From Verrucomicrobiota bacterium (GTDB lineage: Bacteria; Verrucomicrobiota; Verrucomicrobiia; Opitutales; Opitutaceae): a DNA stretch of 64,000 nucleotides. A program made the translations under genes and the position numbers. Numbering within the stretch: position 1 is the stretch's first letter; each line of letters starts with the position of its first letter. Location: the NCBI GenBank assembly GCA_019136515.1, contig JAGVUB010000158.1:36716-100715 (forward strand), given 5' to 3'. Under the pieces are notes generated by a model. It was given only the letters and a program-made list of their open reading frames with translations. It made no database searches and had not been told where the DNA came from. Below, in pieces: positions 34,372 to 45,692 of the stretch.

Positions 34372-37365
34372 TCAGCGCCGTAGCGCGCGGCGCAGGACCT
34401 CGGCCGGATGCTCCGCCCGCCGGCCCGTGCCGTCGGCGATCTGGGTGCGGCAACTGGTGCCCGCCGCCACGATCACCGTCCCCGGCTCCGCCGCGCGCAC
34501 CGCCGGCAGCAGCGCCAGCTCGCCGATGCGCATCGACACCCCGTAGTGCTCCCTCTCGTAGCCGAACGCCCCGGCCATGCCGCAGCAGCCCGCGGGGATT
34601 GTCCGCACCCGGTGTCCGCGCGGCAAAGACAGGGCGCGCACCGCGTCGTCGAGGCTGCTCAGCGCCTTCTGGTGGCAGTGTCCGTGCAGGAGGATCTCCG
34701 CCGGCGCGTCGCCGAAATCGTCGGCCGTGATCCGCACCGCCGCGGCCTCCCGCGCGATCCACTCCTCGAAGAGCAGGCAGTGCGGCGCCAGCTCCTCCGC
34801 CCGGCCGCGCAGCTCGGCGCCGACCAGCAGAGGATATTCGTCGCGGAAACCGAGGATCGCCGAAGGTTCCAGCCCGAGCAGCGGCTCCGCCGCCGTCACC
34901 CGGCCGTGCAGCAGCGCCACGTTGCGCCGCGCCACCTCGCGCGCCTCGGGCAGCAGGCCCTTCGAGATGAGCGACCGCCCGCTCTCGCCGTGCTCGACCG
35001 CCACCACCTCGTAACCAAGTGCCGTGCACAACTCGATCGTCGCCTGCGCCAAGGCCGGCTCCTGATGGTCGGTGAACTCGTCGACGAACAGGTGCACGCG
35101 GCCCCGCCGCGCCACCCCCGCCGCCGGCGCGAGCGCGCCGGGACGGCGTCGCAGCCACGCCCGGAAGGTCTCGGGGGCGAACTGCGGCAAAGCACGCTGC
35201 GGCGCCACGCCCAGCGCGCGCTTGAGCAGCGGCGCCGTGAGCCCGCTGCGCGCGGCCCAGTTGGCCGCCGCCGGCCAGACGTCCGCCACCCGCGCCAGCG
35301 CCGCGAAGTGGCCGAAGACCCGGCTGCGCAGCGGCACACCGCGCGTGCGGCGCCGCTGGTGCAGCCACTCGGCCTTGAGCAGCGCCACGTCGACGCTCGA
35401 CGGGCACTCCGACCGGCACGCCTTGCACGACAGGCACAGCTCCATCGCCTCGGCGACCATCGGCTCGGCGAACGGGTTGGCCGCGGCCGAGCGGGTGAGC
35501 GCCTCGCGCAGCACATTGGCCCGGGCGCGCGTCGAGTGGCGCTCGTCCAGCGTCGCCATGAAACTGGGGCACATCGTGCCGCCCATCTTCGCGGACTTGC
35601 GGCAGTCCGCCGTGCCGTTGCACTGCTCGGCCAGGCGCAGCACCCCGCCCCAGCGCGAAAAGTCGAGCACCGTGGCGAACTCCCGCGTCGCCTGGTCCGC
35701 CTCGTAGCGCAGCGAGTCGGTCATCGGGCGCGCGGCCACGATCTTGCCCGGGTTGAGAACGCCCACCGGGTCGAACACGATCTTCAGCTCCGAGAGTAGC
35801 GCGTAGTTGCGCTCCCCCACCATCCGGCGCAGGAACGGCCCGCGCACGCGCCCGTCGCCGTGCTCGCCGCTGAGCGAGCCGCCGTGGCGCTTGACCAGCG
35901 CCGCGACCTCGGCGGTGAGCGCCTGGAACTTCGCGCGATCCGGGCCGCGCTTGAGGTCGAGCACGGGCCGGGTGTGGATCTCGCCGTCGCCGATGTGCGC
36001 GTAGAAGACGCAGTCCATGCCGTGGCGCTGCATGATCGCCTCGAACTCCTCCAGGTAGGCCGGCTGGTTCTCGACCGCCACCGCCGTGTCCTCGACGCAC
36101 GCCACCGCCTTCGCGTCGCCCGGGATGTTGGCGAGGATGCCGAGCCCCGCCTTGCGCAGCGCCCACACGCGGTTGACGTCGCCGCCGAAGAGCCGGGGAA
36201 ACGAATATCCGAAGCCCGCCGCGCGCAGCTCCGCCTCCAGCGCCGCTGCCTGCGCCTCGACCTCGGCCCGCGTGGCTCGCGCCCATTCGATGACGAGCAG
36301 CGCGCCGGGATCGCCCTCGACGAAGGCCCGGTTGCGCGCCTGGTCGCGGTTGCGCGCGGCGCAGTCGAGGAGGATGCGGTCGATCAGCTCCACGGCATCG
36401 GGCGCGTGGCGCAGCGCGACGAGGTTGGCGCGGGTGGCCTCGTGCACGGAGTGCAGGTGCACGACGAGCACCCCACGCTCGGCGGGCGGCAGCGGCACGA
36501 GGTTGAGCGTGAATTCGGTGGCGAGCGCCAGCGTACCCTCCGAGCCGGCCAGCAGCGTGCAGAGGTTGAACGGCGCGCCGTCCGCCGCGAACGGCCGCTG
36601 GCGCAGCAGCAGGTCCACCGCGTAGCCGGTGTTGCGCCGGCGGATCGACGGCTTGGGAAACTCGCGCCGGATCTCCGCCGCGGTCGCGGGATCTCCGAGA
36701 CGCCGCGCCAGCCAGCGGTGGATGTCGGCCTCGAGCCCCCGGCCGGCGCACTTCGCGTCGAACTCCTCCGGCGCGAGCGCGCGTAGTGCCGTCTCGCTGC
36801 CGTCGGCGAGCAGCACCTGCGCCTCCAGCAGATGGTCGCGCGTCGAACCGAAGCGCAGCGAGTTGGCCCCGCAGGAGTTGTTGCCGACCATGCCGCCGAT
36901 CATCGCACGGTTCGAGGTCGAGGTCTCCGGCGCGAACATCAGCCCGTGTGGCCGCAGCGCGAGATTGAGCTCGTCGCGCACCACGCCCGGCTGCACGCGC
37001 ACGCGGCGGTTGGGCGCATCGATCTCGAGGATGCGGTTCAGGTGGAACCCGACATCGACCACGATCCCCGCCCCCACCACCTGCCCCGCCAGCGAGGTGC
37101 CGGCCGTGCGCGGGATCAGCGGCACGCCGTGCTTCCGTGCGAAGCCGAGCAGTGCCCGCAGATCGGCGACGTTCTTCGGCCGGGCCACCGCCACGGGCAA
37201 CTCCCGGTAGACGGAGCCGTCGGTCGCGTGGCACACGCGCATCGTATCGTCCCAATCGAGTTCGCCCGCCAACTGGCGGCGCAGCGCCGCCAGCGCGCGC
37301 CGGGACACCGCCGGTTGCAGGCGTGAGCCGGAGTGCGGTGCGCAGGTGGGTTGGGCGGTGGACAT
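34372..37365 (-). CDS. FAD-linked oxidase fused to Fe-S/CCG domain (D-2-hydroxyacid dehydrogenase type)
   Basis: A 997-residue YdiJ-like fusion, likely oxidising a D-2-hydroxyacid such as D-lactate or D-2-hydroxyglutarate and passing electrons to the respiratory chain. A VAO-type FAD-binding domain runs from about 40 to 280 ([42 protein letters not shown]). The substrate domain runs to about 560 ([47 protein letters not shown]). The ferredoxin-like region follows with [21 protein letters not shown] and [20 protein letters not shown]-type region with HGHCHQKAL and [15 protein letters not shown] ends it. The ATG at 37365 gives no signal peptide. Confidence 0.9.
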   Translation of the reverse strand: MSTAQPTCAPHSGSRLQPAVSRRALAALRRQLAGELDWDDTMRVCHATDGSVYRELPVAVARPKNVADLRALLGFARKHGVPLIPRTAGTSLAGQVVGAGIVVDVGFHLNRILEIDAPNRRVRVQPGVVRDELNLALRPHGLMFAPETSTSNRAMIGGMVGNNSCGANSLRFGSTRDHLLEAQVLLADGSETALRALAPEEFDAKCAGRGLEADIHRWLARRLGDPATAAEIRREFPKPSIRRRNTGYAVDLLLRQRPFAADGAPFNLCTLLAGSEGTLALATEFTLNLVPLPPAERGVLVVHLHSVHEATRANLVALRHAPDAVELIDRILLDCAARNRDQARNRAFVEGDPGALLVIEWARATRAEVEAQAAALEAELRAAGFGYSFPRLFGGDVNRVWALRKAGLGILANIPGDAKAVACVEDTAVAVENQPAYLEEFEAIMQRHGMDCVFYAHIGDGEIHTRPVLDLKRGPDRAKFQALTAEVAALVKRHGGSLSGEHGDGRVRGPFLRRMVGERNYALLSELKIVFDPVGVLNPGKIVAARPMTDSLRYEADQATREFATVLDFSRWGGVLRLAEQCNGTADCRKSAKMGGTMCPSFMATLDERHSTRARANVLREALTRSAAANPFAEPMVAEAMELCLSCKACRSECPSSVDVALLKAEWLHQRRRTRGVPLRSRVFGHFAALARVADVWPAAANWAARSGLTAPLLKRALGVAPQRALPQFAPETFRAWLRRRPGALAPAAGVARRGRVHLFVDEFTDHQEPALAQATIELCTALGYEVVAVEHGESGRSLISKGLLPEAREVARRNVALLHGRVTAAEPLLGLEPSAILGFRDEYPLLVGAELRGRAEELAPHCLLFEEWIAREAAAVRITADDFGDAPAEILLHGHCHQKALSSLDDAVRALSLPRGHRVRTIPAGCCGMAGAFGYEREHYGVSMRIGELALLPAVRAAEPGTVIVAAGTSCRTQIADGTGRRAEHPAEVLRRALRR

Positions 37366-37484
37366 CGGTACGCCCGATCGAAACACGCCGCCGCGCCGCC
37401 GCAATCCCCGCGTACCGGTCCTACCCGTTTTACCTCAAGTCCCCGATCCGGGACCCGATAGTCACGCCGGCTCCATCTACCCTT

Positions 37485-39023
37485 ATGAACTGGACAATCG
37501 GTCGGCGTCTCGCCGCTGGCTTCGCGGCCGTCCTCATCGTCGTCGCCTGCATCGGCGCCTTCGCGCTCAACCGCGTCTACTCGATCGACCGCAACAACAA
37601 GGTCGTCACGGACAATGCGATGCCAAGCATCGTCCTGTTCTCCCGCATCGAGTCGCTGGTGAAGGGCAACTTCATCAACACCACCCAACACCTCGATGCG
37701 ACCGACGCCGCGCGCATGGCCGCGATCGAGAAGGAGATGAACGAGAAGAGCGACCTGCTCACCGCGCTCTACAAGGAAGTGGAGCCGCTCCTGACCACCG
37801 ACGAGGCCAAGCGCGTCTACGAGAAGATCAAGCCCGAGCGCAGCGCCTACCGTGATACGCGCAACAAGGTTCTGGCGCTCAGTCGCGACGGCAAAAACGC
37901 CGAGGCGCGGCAACTGCTTGAAACGGCCATGCTGCCTGTCTTCAACCGCTACACCGGCGCACTCCAGGCATGCATCGAGCTCAATCTCAAGGACAGCGCC
38001 ACCGCCATCGCCGCCTCCCAGGCCAGCATTCGGCAAACCGAGATGGGCGTCCCGCTCGGAACCGCGATCGCGATCCTGCTCGGGGCTACCCTCGCCTACT
38101 TCATCACCCGCCGCGTGAACCGCGTCCTCTGGCGGGTCTCCAGCGAGGTCCGCCAAGGTGCCTCCGAAGTCGGCAATGCCGCCAACCAGGTCAACTCCGC
38201 CAGCCAGTCGCTCGCCCAAAGCACCAGCGAACAAGCCGCCTCGCTCGAGGAGACCAGCGCTTCGCTCGAGGAGATCACCAGCATGACCTCCCGCAACGCC
38301 GAGTCCGCCGCCACCGCCAAGGAGCTCGCCAACCGCACCCGCACGACGGCGGAGGTCGGCTCCACCGATATGCAGTCGATGACGACCGCGATGGACGACA
38401 TCAAGACCTCCAGCGACAGCATCGCCAAGATCATCAAGACCATCGACGAGATCGCCTTCCAGACCAACATCCTAGCTCTCAACGCCGCCGTCGAGGCCGC
38501 CCGCGCCGGCGAGGCCGGCGCCGGGTTCGCCGTCGTCGCCGAGGAGGTCCGCGCCCTCGCCCAACGTTGTGCCCAAGCCGCCCGCGAGACCACCGCGAGC
38601 ATCGAGGACTCGATCCAGAAGGCCGGCCACGGCGTCAACATCTCCGGCAAGGTCGCCACCTCGCTCCAGCAGATCGTCGAACACGCCCGAAAGGTCGACG
38701 AGCTCATCGCCGAGATCGCCACCGCCTCGAAGGAGCAGTCGCAGGGCCTCAACCAGATCGTCACCGCCGTGTCGCAGATGGACAAGCTCACGCAAGGCCT
38801 CGCCGCCGGCGCCGAGGAATCCGCCGCGTCCGCAGAGGAGATGCACGCCCAAGCCCTCTCCCTCGAAAACGCGATCGTCCAGCTCGACCAGCTCGTCGGT
38901 CGCAAGGGTTCGGACACGCAAGCCGCGGTGCAGCCTGCCGCGCCGGCGAAACACCCCGCCGCCGCCAAGGCCGTCAGCAGCGCGAAGATCCACGATCGCA
39001 CGATGGACAAACACTTCGTCTAG
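37485..39023 (+). CDS. methyl-accepting chemotaxis protein
   Basis: A 512-residue transmembrane chemoreceptor that controls CheA. TM1 spans about 9-29 ([20 protein letters not shown]), a four-helix-bundle sensor domain lies outside to about 185, and TM2 is at about 190-208 ([16 protein letters not shown]). No HAMP domain is obvious; the receiver helices start almost directly after TM2. The signalling hairpin is intact ([35 protein letters not shown]). The C-terminus has an Ala/Pro-rich linker but no NWETF-like CheR tether. No other che genes are adjacent, so it is an orphan receptor; ligand unknown. Confidence 0.93.
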   Translation: MNWTIGRRLAAGFAAVLIVVACIGAFALNRVYSIDRNNKVVTDNAMPSIVLFSRIESLVKGNFINTTQHLDATDAARMAAIEKEMNEKSDLLTALYKEVEPLLTTDEAKRVYEKIKPERSAYRDTRNKVLALSRDGKNAEARQLLETAMLPVFNRYTGALQACIELNLKDSATAIAASQASIRQTEMGVPLGTAIAILLGATLAYFITRRVNRVLWRVSSEVRQGASEVGNAANQVNSASQSLAQSTSEQAASLEETSASLEEITSMTSRNAESAATAKELANRTRTTAEVGSTDMQSMTTAMDDIKTSSDSIAKIIKTIDEIAFQTNILALNAAVEAARAGEAGAGFAVVAEEVRALAQRCAQAARETTASIEDSIQKAGHGVNISGKVATSLQQIVEHARKVDELIAEIATASKEQSQGLNQIVTAVSQMDKLTQGLAAGAEESAASAEEMHAQALSLENAIVQLDQLVGRKGSDTQAAVQPAAPAKHPAAAKAVSSAKIHDRTMDKHFV

Positions 39024-39078
39024 AGCAGCAGCTCGGCCTCACGCACGCGAGGCCCCGGATGAGGCTTCCCTCCGTATC

Positions 39079-39233
39079 GTAGCGAAGCTCGTGAGAGCCT
39101 CGACGTTCGCCCAAGGCCCCCCGCGGAGGCACTCGTTGCCCTTCGCCACACGCACCTCGAACGAACGCGCGCTCGGCACGGTCCCTATTCGTCGCCGCTC
39201 TTCTCGGACGGAACGCTCGGCGCGTTTCGCTAC
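39079..39233. repeat. GTAG hairpin pair in inverted orientation
   Basis: The left unit is GTAG with CGAAGCTC/GAGCCTCG (39079-39102, one mismatch). The right inverted unit, GGAACGC/GCGTTTC, ends in CGCTAC at 39233 (one mismatch). Head and stem start GTAGCGAA match the array at 16456-16620, and the pair flanks about 110 bases between the convergent chemoreceptor and sensor kinase genes. Confidence 0.6.
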
Positions 39234-39264
39234 GGGAAGGCCCCGCTCCCGCCGCGACCAGGCC

Positions 39265-42200
39265 TCACCCCGTCCGATTCTCCAGTAGCTCGGCCACGAT
39301 CCGCAGCAACTCGTTCGGGTTGTATGGCTTGCCGAGCATCTTCACCTCACCGGCCGGGAAGAATTCCGGCTGAATCGTACCCGCGCTGTAGCCGCTGCAG
39401 AAGAGCACCGGCTTGTGCGGATCGCGTTCCCGCACCTTCTCGTAGATCTCCCGCCCGCTCAGGCCGGGCATGATGGCATCGAGCACGACCAGATCGATCT
39501 CCGCGGCCCGGTCGCAATACAACTGCCAAGCGCGGGCGCCATCGTCGGCAGCGAGCACGGTGTAGCCGGCTTTCTCCAACACCCGCTTCGCGAGCTTGCC
39601 CACGGACAGATCGTCCTCCGCGAGCAGGATCGTGCCGCGGCCGCCGGCCACCGCCGCCGAGTGGGTCCCGCCGGCGTCCGCCGCGCCGCGCGCCTGCACC
39701 GGCAGGAAGACCCGGAACGTCGTGCCCACGCCTACCTCGCTGTACACATTGATCAACCCGCCGTGCTTGCGGACGATGCCGTACACGATCGCCAGACCGA
39801 GCCCCGTGCCCTTGTCCTTGGGCTTCGTGGTGAAGAAGGGATCGAAGATTCGCGCGAGCGTGGCGCGATCCATGCCGATGCCGGTATCCGTCACGGCCAC
39901 CCGCACGAACCGCCCCGTCGTCGCCCACGGATGCGCCGCGCAGTAGTCCGCGTCGAGGTCCGCTTCGTCGACCTCGAGGGTAATCCGGCCGCCGCGCGGC
40001 ATCGCGTCGCGGGCGTTGATGCAGAGGTTCATGAACACCTGTTCGATCTGGCCGCGGTCGCCCCGGACATTGCCCAGCGCCGGCGCCGGCTTGAGCACCA
40101 CCTCGATCTGCGCGTCGAGCAGACGCTGCAGCATCTTGGTCTGGCCGGTCAGCAGCTCGTTGAGGTCGAGATCGGTGAACTGCGCGCTCTTCTCGTCGCG
40201 GCTGAAGACGAGGAGTTGCCGCGTGAGCTGCGCGGCGCGGAGGCACGCTTCGCGCACCTGATCGAGGCATTCGTTGCGGTCCGCCGCGTCCGTCGCCTCC
40301 TGCGCCTGCAGCGCGAAGCCGCCGATCACCTGCAGCAGATTGTTGAAGTCGTGGGCGATGCCACCGGCCAGCAGCCCCACCGCCTCCATCTTCTGCGACA
40401 ACCGCACCTGCTCCTCCAGCCGCGCCTCCTGGGTGACATCCTGGCCGACCAGCACGTAGCTCAGCAGCGCCCCGTGCTGGTCGCGGATCGGATAGGCCGC
40501 CATCTGCATCCGGCAGGTGCCGCCGTCGCGCCGCCGGCCCTCGAGCCGCGCGGCCCAGCTGCCCTCCCGCCCCACCACTTCCTGGATGCGCGCCAATCCC
40601 ATCGGCTCATGGGTGTCGCCGGTGCGGAACAGCGCGCACACCTCCTGCATCGTGTGCAGCGCCTCGGCCCCGGTGGCGCGCATGAAGGCGGGGTTGACGT
40701 AGCGGATCGCCCCGTCGGACTCGAAGAGGAGGATCGCCGCCGCACTCTGCTCGACGGCCGCCGCCAGCCGGATGCGTTCGCGCTCGGCGCGTTGACGGTC
40801 GGTCAAGTCGATGCGAGCCCCAAGCACCCGCACCACCCGCCCCTCCTCCCGTTCGAGGAAGATGCGGTCGAGCACATGGCGGGTTTCTCCGTCGCCACGC
40901 ATCACCCGATACTCCACCGCCCAATGCTCGCGGTCGTTGCGCGTCGCGTCGCGCAACGACTGCACGACCCAGTCGCGATCGTCCGGGTGGATATGCGTCT
41001 CCCAGGCGGCGAGCCCCATCGCGGTCCCGGCCGGCAACTGCAGCTGCTCGACGTAGCCGTCGTTCCACCAGAGTGAACCATCGACCAGGTCCCAGTCCCA
41101 GACCGCATCGTTGGTCGCCCGCGCAATCAGCTCGAAATGCTCGTGGCTGCGCCGCAGCGCCAGCTCCGCCCGTCGCCGCAGAACGATGATCCACAACAGC
41201 AGCAGCACCGTCGTCGCGAGCACGACGATCACGACGATGCCCGCGATGATCCGCGAGCGGTGGACCTGATAGAAGGTGGAGGGAGCATGGAAAACCTCCG
41301 CCCCGGCAGGCAGCAGCGCCGGCGCAATTCCGAAGCGCTGCAGTTGTCGAAAATCAAAGGACACCCGCGCCGGAGATTCCGTCACGATCGGGATCCGCTC
41401 GACCGGTTCCCCGGCGAGGATACGCAGCGCCAACCGGCCCACCAGCTCCCCATGGCGCTCCTCCGACAACAGACTGCCGCCCATTCCCTGCCAGACCGCG
41501 CTGGCCCACGTGTCGCCGCTGCTCGAACGCACCAGCGGCGGCGCGACGAAATACACCGGCACGCTGCTCCGGGCGGCCAGCGCGCGACCGAACTCCGGAT
41601 CGTCCACGAGCACCTTCCCCGCCTCGTCGCGGAAGACGCTCAACACCAGCACCGCGGTGTCGTCCGGCAGGCGGCTCACGCTCTGGAGCAGCGACGCCTC
41701 CGTCCAACCCGCAACCCAGTCGACCGCGAACGGCGGGGTGTCCCGCGCGAGCACCTTCTCGAAGGCTCGCCGCGACGCCAGACCGCTCTCGGTGAGGCAG
41801 TGCACCGCGGCGATCCGCCGCACCTTCGGCTGAAGCCTCCGGATCAGCGCCAGCGTGCCCGCGAAATCGTAGGTCTGGGCCACCCCGGTCACCGCGGGAT
41901 ACTTGCGGAAGTGCTCTGGCTCCACGTCGTTCACCCCGCCGAACACCACCGGCACCATGGCCCCGAAATGCTCCCGGTGTTCGAGTGCGAACGTCACCGC
42001 CGGGTCGTCCAGCGCGATCACCAGATCGAACGGGCGCCGGCCGTATTTCTGGTCGAGGTAGGCGAGCAGTGTCGCCGTGCGCGCCGGATTGGGATAACGC
42101 CGCCAGTCCAAGTACTCGACGCTCGGCACGATGTCCGGCCGCCCCTCGGCCAGCGTGCGCAACACCGCGGCCTGCTCCCCATCGCTCCAGTTGTAGCCGA

Positions 42201-42384
42201 CATGGTAGGAGTTGAGCACCAGGACTCGCACCTCCTCCCGCGTCACCTGGACGTTCTGGTCGTTGGCAGCAGGCGACGATGCCGACGCGCACCATCCCCA
42301 GTTCGCGACCAGCAGGAGTGCGGCAACAAACCACGCGCCCGGCAACGGGCATCGGCCGGCGGCGATGCGAGAGAGTGGGAACAT
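39265..42384 (-). CDS. hybrid sensor histidine kinase with ABC-type binding sensor domain
   Basis: A 1039-residue membrane sensor. A signal/anchor (about 15-32) leads to a periplasmic ABC substrate-binding-like domain (about 50-350: [40 protein letters not shown]). TM2 lies near 370-395. One PAS domain with [10 protein letters not shown] and PAC (about 420-545) precedes a second PAS (about 550-665). The kinase core has H678 in [12 protein letters not shown]-box [16 protein letters not shown] and [10 protein letters not shown] receiver with D969 ([10 protein letters not shown]) ends it. An upstream ATG at 42513 is possible, but 42384 places the signal peptide at the N-terminus. The ligand may be a small molecule bound by the periplasmic domain. 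Confidence 0.9.
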   Translation of the reverse strand: MFPLSRIAAGRCPLPGAWFVAALLLVANWGWCASASSPAANDQNVQVTREEVRVLVLNSYHVGYNWSDGEQAAVLRTLAEGRPDIVPSVEYLDWRRYPNPARTATLLAYLDQKYGRRPFDLVIALDDPAVTFALEHREHFGAMVPVVFGGVNDVEPEHFRKYPAVTGVAQTYDFAGTLALIRRLQPKVRRIAAVHCLTESGLASRRAFEKVLARDTPPFAVDWVAGWTEASLLQSVSRLPDDTAVLVLSVFRDEAGKVLVDDPEFGRALAARSSVPVYFVAPPLVRSSSGDTWASAVWQGMGGSLLSEERHGELVGRLALRILAGEPVERIPIVTESPARVSFDFRQLQRFGIAPALLPAGAEVFHAPSTFYQVHRSRIIAGIVVIVVLATTVLLLLWIIVLRRRAELALRRSHEHFELIARATNDAVWDWDLVDGSLWWNDGYVEQLQLPAGTAMGLAAWETHIHPDDRDWVVQSLRDATRNDREHWAVEYRVMRGDGETRHVLDRIFLEREEGRVVRVLGARIDLTDRQRAERERIRLAAAVEQSAAAILLFESDGAIRYVNPAFMRATGAEALHTMQEVCALFRTGDTHEPMGLARIQEVVGREGSWAARLEGRRRDGGTCRMQMAAYPIRDQHGALLSYVLVGQDVTQEARLEEQVRLSQKMEAVGLLAGGIAHDFNNLLQVIGGFALQAQEATDAADRNECLDQVREACLRAAQLTRQLLVFSRDEKSAQFTDLDLNELLTGQTKMLQRLLDAQIEVVLKPAPALGNVRGDRGQIEQVFMNLCINARDAMPRGGRITLEVDEADLDADYCAAHPWATTGRFVRVAVTDTGIGMDRATLARIFDPFFTTKPKDKGTGLGLAIVYGIVRKHGGLINVYSEVGVGTTFRVFLPVQARGAADAGGTHSAAVAGGRGTILLAEDDLSVGKLAKRVLEKAGYTVLAADDGARAWQLYCDRAAEIDLVVLDAIMPGLSGREIYEKVRERDPHKPVLFCSGYSAGTIQPEFFPAGEVKMLGKPYNPNELLRIVAELLENRTG

Positions 42385-42548
42385 CGTAAAGGTGGGGCTT
42401 CCCAGACCGAGCCAGCGGCGTGCCCAGCTTCCGGGGATGGCGGCTAGCAAATGCAACCGCACCGGCGATGCAACACGGAGGGCCAACTCGGTCGCGGTGA
42501 AAACGCGGGCCATGCCGCCGCCCCCTGCCCCTCCCGCTGGTGGAGTCG

Positions 42549-43607
42549 TCAGTCGTTGTCGGGCGCCGCCGGTCCCACGCGCCGCGCGAGCTGCCCGCAG
42601 GCGCCGTCGATGTCCGCCCCGAGCGAGCGGCGCAGCGTCACCTTCAGCCCCGCGCGCTTGAGCGCCGCGCCGAACGCCTCGCGCCGCTCCGGCGGCGTAC
42701 CGCGCAGGCCCAGGGGTTCCGTGCCCGCCACGGGGTTGAACGGGATGAGGTTGAGGTGTACCGGTATTCCGGCGACGAACGCCTGCAGCGCCGCGAGGTC
42801 CGCCGCGGTGTCCGTCACGCCGTCGAAAAGCAGATACTCGATCATCAGCGGCCGGCGCTGCCGCGCCGTCACCGCCGCGGCCGCCGCGCGCAGCTCGGTC
42901 AGGGAGTGGCGCTTCGTCGTCGGCACCAGCCGGCGCCGCACCTCGTCGCGGGCGCTGTGCAGGCTCAGTGCGAGGTTAACGCCGGGGAACCGCTCGGCGA
43001 AGCGTACCATTGCCGCCGGCACGCCGACGGTGGAGACGACGATGTGCCGCTCGGTGAAATTGAAGCGCTCCGGATCACGCAGCGCCTCGACCGCGTCCCG
43101 CACCGCCACCTCGTTGTGCAGGGGTTCGCCCATGCCCATGAACACCAGGTTGCGCAGCGTCCGCCCCTCGGCGTGGAACAGCCGCGCCGCCTGCAGCACC
43201 TGGTCGAGGATCTCCGCCGTCGTCAGATTTCGTTTCAGCCCGAGCCGGCCCGTCGCACAGAACGCGCAATCCGCCGCGCAGCCGACCTGCGTCGACACGC
43301 ACACCGAGCTGCGCCCGGTGTGGAAGCGCAGCAGCACGCTCTCGATCACCGCACCGTCCCGTGCCTGGAAGGCAAGTTTGCTCGCGCCATCGACTGCCGA
43401 ATCCTGCCGCGAGACCAGTTCCAGCGGGGCCCAGTCGACTTCGTTCCGCCACACCGTGCGCGTCGCCGGCGGCAACGCCGCCAACACCTCGTCCACGGGC
43501 ATCCGGTGCTTGAACAACCGCTTCTCCACCCGCCGCAGCTCGACCTCCGGCACCTTCAGCCGGCGGGCCAGCGCGCGCAGCGCAGGGAGGTCGTGGACAG
43601 CGATCAT
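42549..43607 (-). CDS. rlmN: 23S rRNA (adenine2503-C2)-methyltransferase family, RlmN/Cfr type
   Basis: A 352-residue radical-SAM enzyme that methylates A2503 of 23S rRNA and, in some bacteria, A37 of tRNAs. The radical-SAM cysteines are C110-x3-C114-x2-C117 in GCAADCAFCATG. GEPLHNE is the SAM-binding GGE-like motif, and C337 in GADIDGACGQL is the methyl-carrying cysteine. ALSLHSARDEVR and LNLIPFNPV are further family blocks. All catalytic elements are present. Slightly shorter than E. coli RlmN. It may be a paralog, since Opitutaceae can carry more than one copy; this is not testable here. Confidence 0.92.
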   Translation of the reverse strand: MIAVHDLPALRALARRLKVPEVELRRVEKRLFKHRMPVDEVLAALPPATRTVWRNEVDWAPLELVSRQDSAVDGASKLAFQARDGAVIESVLLRFHTGRSSVCVSTQVGCAADCAFCATGRLGLKRNLTTAEILDQVLQAARLFHAEGRTLRNLVFMGMGEPLHNEVAVRDAVEALRDPERFNFTERHIVVSTVGVPAAMVRFAERFPGVNLALSLHSARDEVRRRLVPTTKRHSLTELRAAAAAVTARQRRPLMIEYLLFDGVTDTAADLAALQAFVAGIPVHLNLIPFNPVAGTEPLGLRGTPPERREAFGAALKRAGLKVTLRRSLGADIDGACGQLARRVGPAAPDND

Positions 43608-43610
43608 GGC

Positions 43611-43940
43611 CGCGCAGCCAAACGCCCGCCGCCCAACCCCGCAAGCGCCCGCTCCATGCTTCCCCCTCGCCGGCCCTGCTCCGCACGCGTCCGACAGTTT
43701 ACCTTCACGACCGTGAACCTAAACGGTCGGAACGACGCGCCACCCCGCCTCCGCTGGCAGTCCCTTCCCGCCGCTCGCCCAGGCGGCCGCAATGGCATCT
43801 GCGGCGACTCCGCGGTCCGGCATGCGCGCAGCCGAACGCCCACCGCCCAACCCCGCAAGCGCCCGCTCCAAGCTTCCCCTCGACGGCACCGCTCCGCACG
43901 CGTCCGACCGTTTACCTTCACGACCGTGAACCTAAACTGT
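43611..43940. repeat. direct duplication of about 115 bases upstream of glyA
   Basis: Copy 1 (43611-43728) and copy 2 (43825-43940) are aligned at an offset of 213-214 bases. Both run from CGCGCAGCC(A/G)AACGCCC through CCCAACCCCGCAAGCGCCC and CTCCGCACGCGTCCGAC to a shared end that holds the palindrome TTCACG-AC-CGTGAA (43704-43717 and 43917-43930) inside GTTTACC...CCTAAAC. The repeat fills most of the divergent gap between rlmN and glyA. Confidence 0.85.
43704..43930. promoter_or_regulatory. two copies of palindrome TTCACGACCGTGAA, candidate operators
   Basis: The 14-base inverted repeat with outer GTTTACC/CCTAAAC flanks occurs at 43704-43717 and 43917-43930, the second ending 110 bases before the glyA ATG. 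A dyad of this size fits a dimeric regulator site; the AT-richer flank could hold promoter elements. No regulator is identified. Confidence 0.45.
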
Positions 43941-44040
43941 CCGCCCGGGGCATGCCGCGGAGGGCCCGCGCGGCGCCGGTCGCCACCGAAGAAAACCTTT
44001 GCCCCCAAACCGGCCCGCCGCAGAAACTCCACGCTTCCCG

Positions 44041-45321
44041 ATGAGCACCGCCACTTCTCCCGTCCTCAACGCCTCGTCCCTGCGCGATCTCGATCCCGAG
44101 ATCCACGCCCTTGTCGCCGCCGAGCTGCACCGCCAGCAGGAGCACATCGAGCTGATCGCCTCGGAAAACTTCACGCTCCCGGCCGTCATGGAGGCCCAGG
44201 GCAGCGTGCTCACCAACAAGTACGCCGAGGGTTATCCGGGCAAACGCTGGTACGGCGGTTGCGAGTTCGTCGACAAGGTCGAGCAGATCGCCATCGACCG
44301 CGCCAAGAAGCTCTTCGGCGCCGAGCACGCCAACGTCCAGCCTCACTCCGGCTCCCAGGCCAACTTCGCCGTGTACACCTCCGTGCTCCAGCCGGGCGAC
44401 AAGATCCTCGGCATGAACCTCAGCCATGGCGGCCACCTCACCCACGGCAACCCGGCCAACTTCTCCGGCAAACTCTACAACTTCGTCCAGTACGGCGTCC
44501 GCCAGGACAACGGCCTCATCGACTACGACGAGCTCGCCAAGATCGCCGCCGCCGAGAAGCCGAAGATGATCACCGTCGGCGCCAGCGCGTACCCGCGCAT
44601 CATCGACTTCGCCCGCATGGGCGAGATCGCCCGCTCCGTGGGCGCCATGCTCTTCGCCGACATCGCGCACATCGCCGGCCTGGTTGCCGCGGGCCTCCAC
44701 CCGTCGCCCGTGCCGCACGCCGATTTCGTCACCACCACCACGCACAAGACCCTGCGCGGCCCGCGCGGCGGCCTCATCCTCTGCAAGGCCATCCACGCCA
44801 AGGCGCTCGACAGCGCCGTGTTCCCCGGCGGCCAGGGCGGCCCGCTCGAGCACGTCATCGCCGCCAAGGCCGTCTGCTTCGGCGACGCGCTCAAGCCCGA
44901 GTTCAAGGCCTACCAGCAGCAACTACTCGCCAACTCGAAGGCCCTCGCAGCCGCAATGGTGAAACGCGGCTACGCCCTCGCGTCGGGCGGCACCGACAAC
45001 CACCTCATGCTCGTCGACCTCCGCGCGAAGTTCCCGGAACTCACCGGCAAGGTGGCCCAAGAGGCCCTCGATAAGGCCAACATCACTTGCAACAAGAACA
45101 CCGTGCCGTACGAGACGCGCTCGCCCTTCCAGGCCAGCGGTATCCGACTCGGCACGCCAGCGGTGACCAGCCGCGGGATGAAGGAATCCGACATGGAGCA
45201 GATCGCCGAAGCGATCGACCTCGTGCTCGGCGCCCCCGAGAGCGAGGAGAAGCGCGCCGCCGCCAAGGCGATCGTGAAGAAGCTCACCGCCGCCCACCCG
45301 CTCCCGTACAAGGCCGCCTGA
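44041..45321 (+). CDS. glyA: serine hydroxymethyltransferase
   Basis: A 426-residue PLP enzyme that interconverts serine and glycine while loading one-carbon units onto tetrahydrofolate. It shows [41 protein letters not shown] near the N-terminus, the PLP lysine K236 in [14 protein letters not shown], and [30 protein letters not shown] near the C-terminus, all diagnostic. Length is normal for bacteria. The ATG at 44041 is followed by a short [12 protein letters not shown] leader. It is monocistronic, with a duplicated upstream region and a strong terminator. Confidence 0.97.
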   Translation: MSTATSPVLNASSLRDLDPEIHALVAAELHRQQEHIELIASENFTLPAVMEAQGSVLTNKYAEGYPGKRWYGGCEFVDKVEQIAIDRAKKLFGAEHANVQPHSGSQANFAVYTSVLQPGDKILGMNLSHGGHLTHGNPANFSGKLYNFVQYGVRQDNGLIDYDELAKIAAAEKPKMITVGASAYPRIIDFARMGEIARSVGAMLFADIAHIAGLVAAGLHPSPVPHADFVTTTTHKTLRGPRGGLILCKAIHAKALDSAVFPGGQGGPLEHVIAAKAVCFGDALKPEFKAYQQQLLANSKALAAAMVKRGYALASGGTDNHLMLVDLRAKFPELTGKVAQEALDKANITCNKNTVPYETRSPFQASGIRLGTPAVTSRGMKESDMEQIAEAIDLVLGAPESEEKRAAAKAIVKKLTAAHPLPYKAA

Positions 45322-45348
45322 GCGTCGCGCCAGTTCCGCACCCTTCCA

Positions 45349-45380
45349 CGGCCCGCCCTAATCGGCGGGCCGTTTTGTTT
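45349..45380 (+). terminator. Rho-independent terminator of glyA
   Basis: The stem CGGCCCGCC (45349-45357) pairs with GGCGGGCCG (45364-45372) across loop CTAATC and is followed by TTTTGTTT. It lies 28 bases after the glyA stop. Confidence 0.92.
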
Positions 45381-45692
45381 CCGACCGAAGCACCGGGCGC
45401 ACCGCGCCGCCCTCCGTCGATGCTCCGCGCCCTTCGCGGGGGTTGAAGCCACCCGCCTCGCCGGGAGCCGGGAGTCCGATGTGGCCCGGTGCTTTAGCCC
45501 GGGCCGGCGGATACAGGATGACTCGCTGGTGCCAACGGGGCTGGGGGGGGGGCGCGGCGCTTGCGGCGGACAGAGTCGACCGGCGGGGGCTCAAGCACCC
45601 CGCCACCTGCTGCAGGCGCAGCGCCGCCCCCACGCTCCGCCATCCATTTTCTTGCGCCGCCCGCTCCGGCACGGTTGCCTCACCGCTCCTCC
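45381..45692 (+). other. prfC upstream region with a G10 tract
   Basis: This 312-base gap between the glyA terminator and the prfC start carries a run of ten G residues (45543-45552), a GGCCCGG/CCGGGCC hairpin region near 45484-45510 and no gene. The open frame leading into prfC is translated low-complexity DNA and not conserved-looking. Confidence 0.45.
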
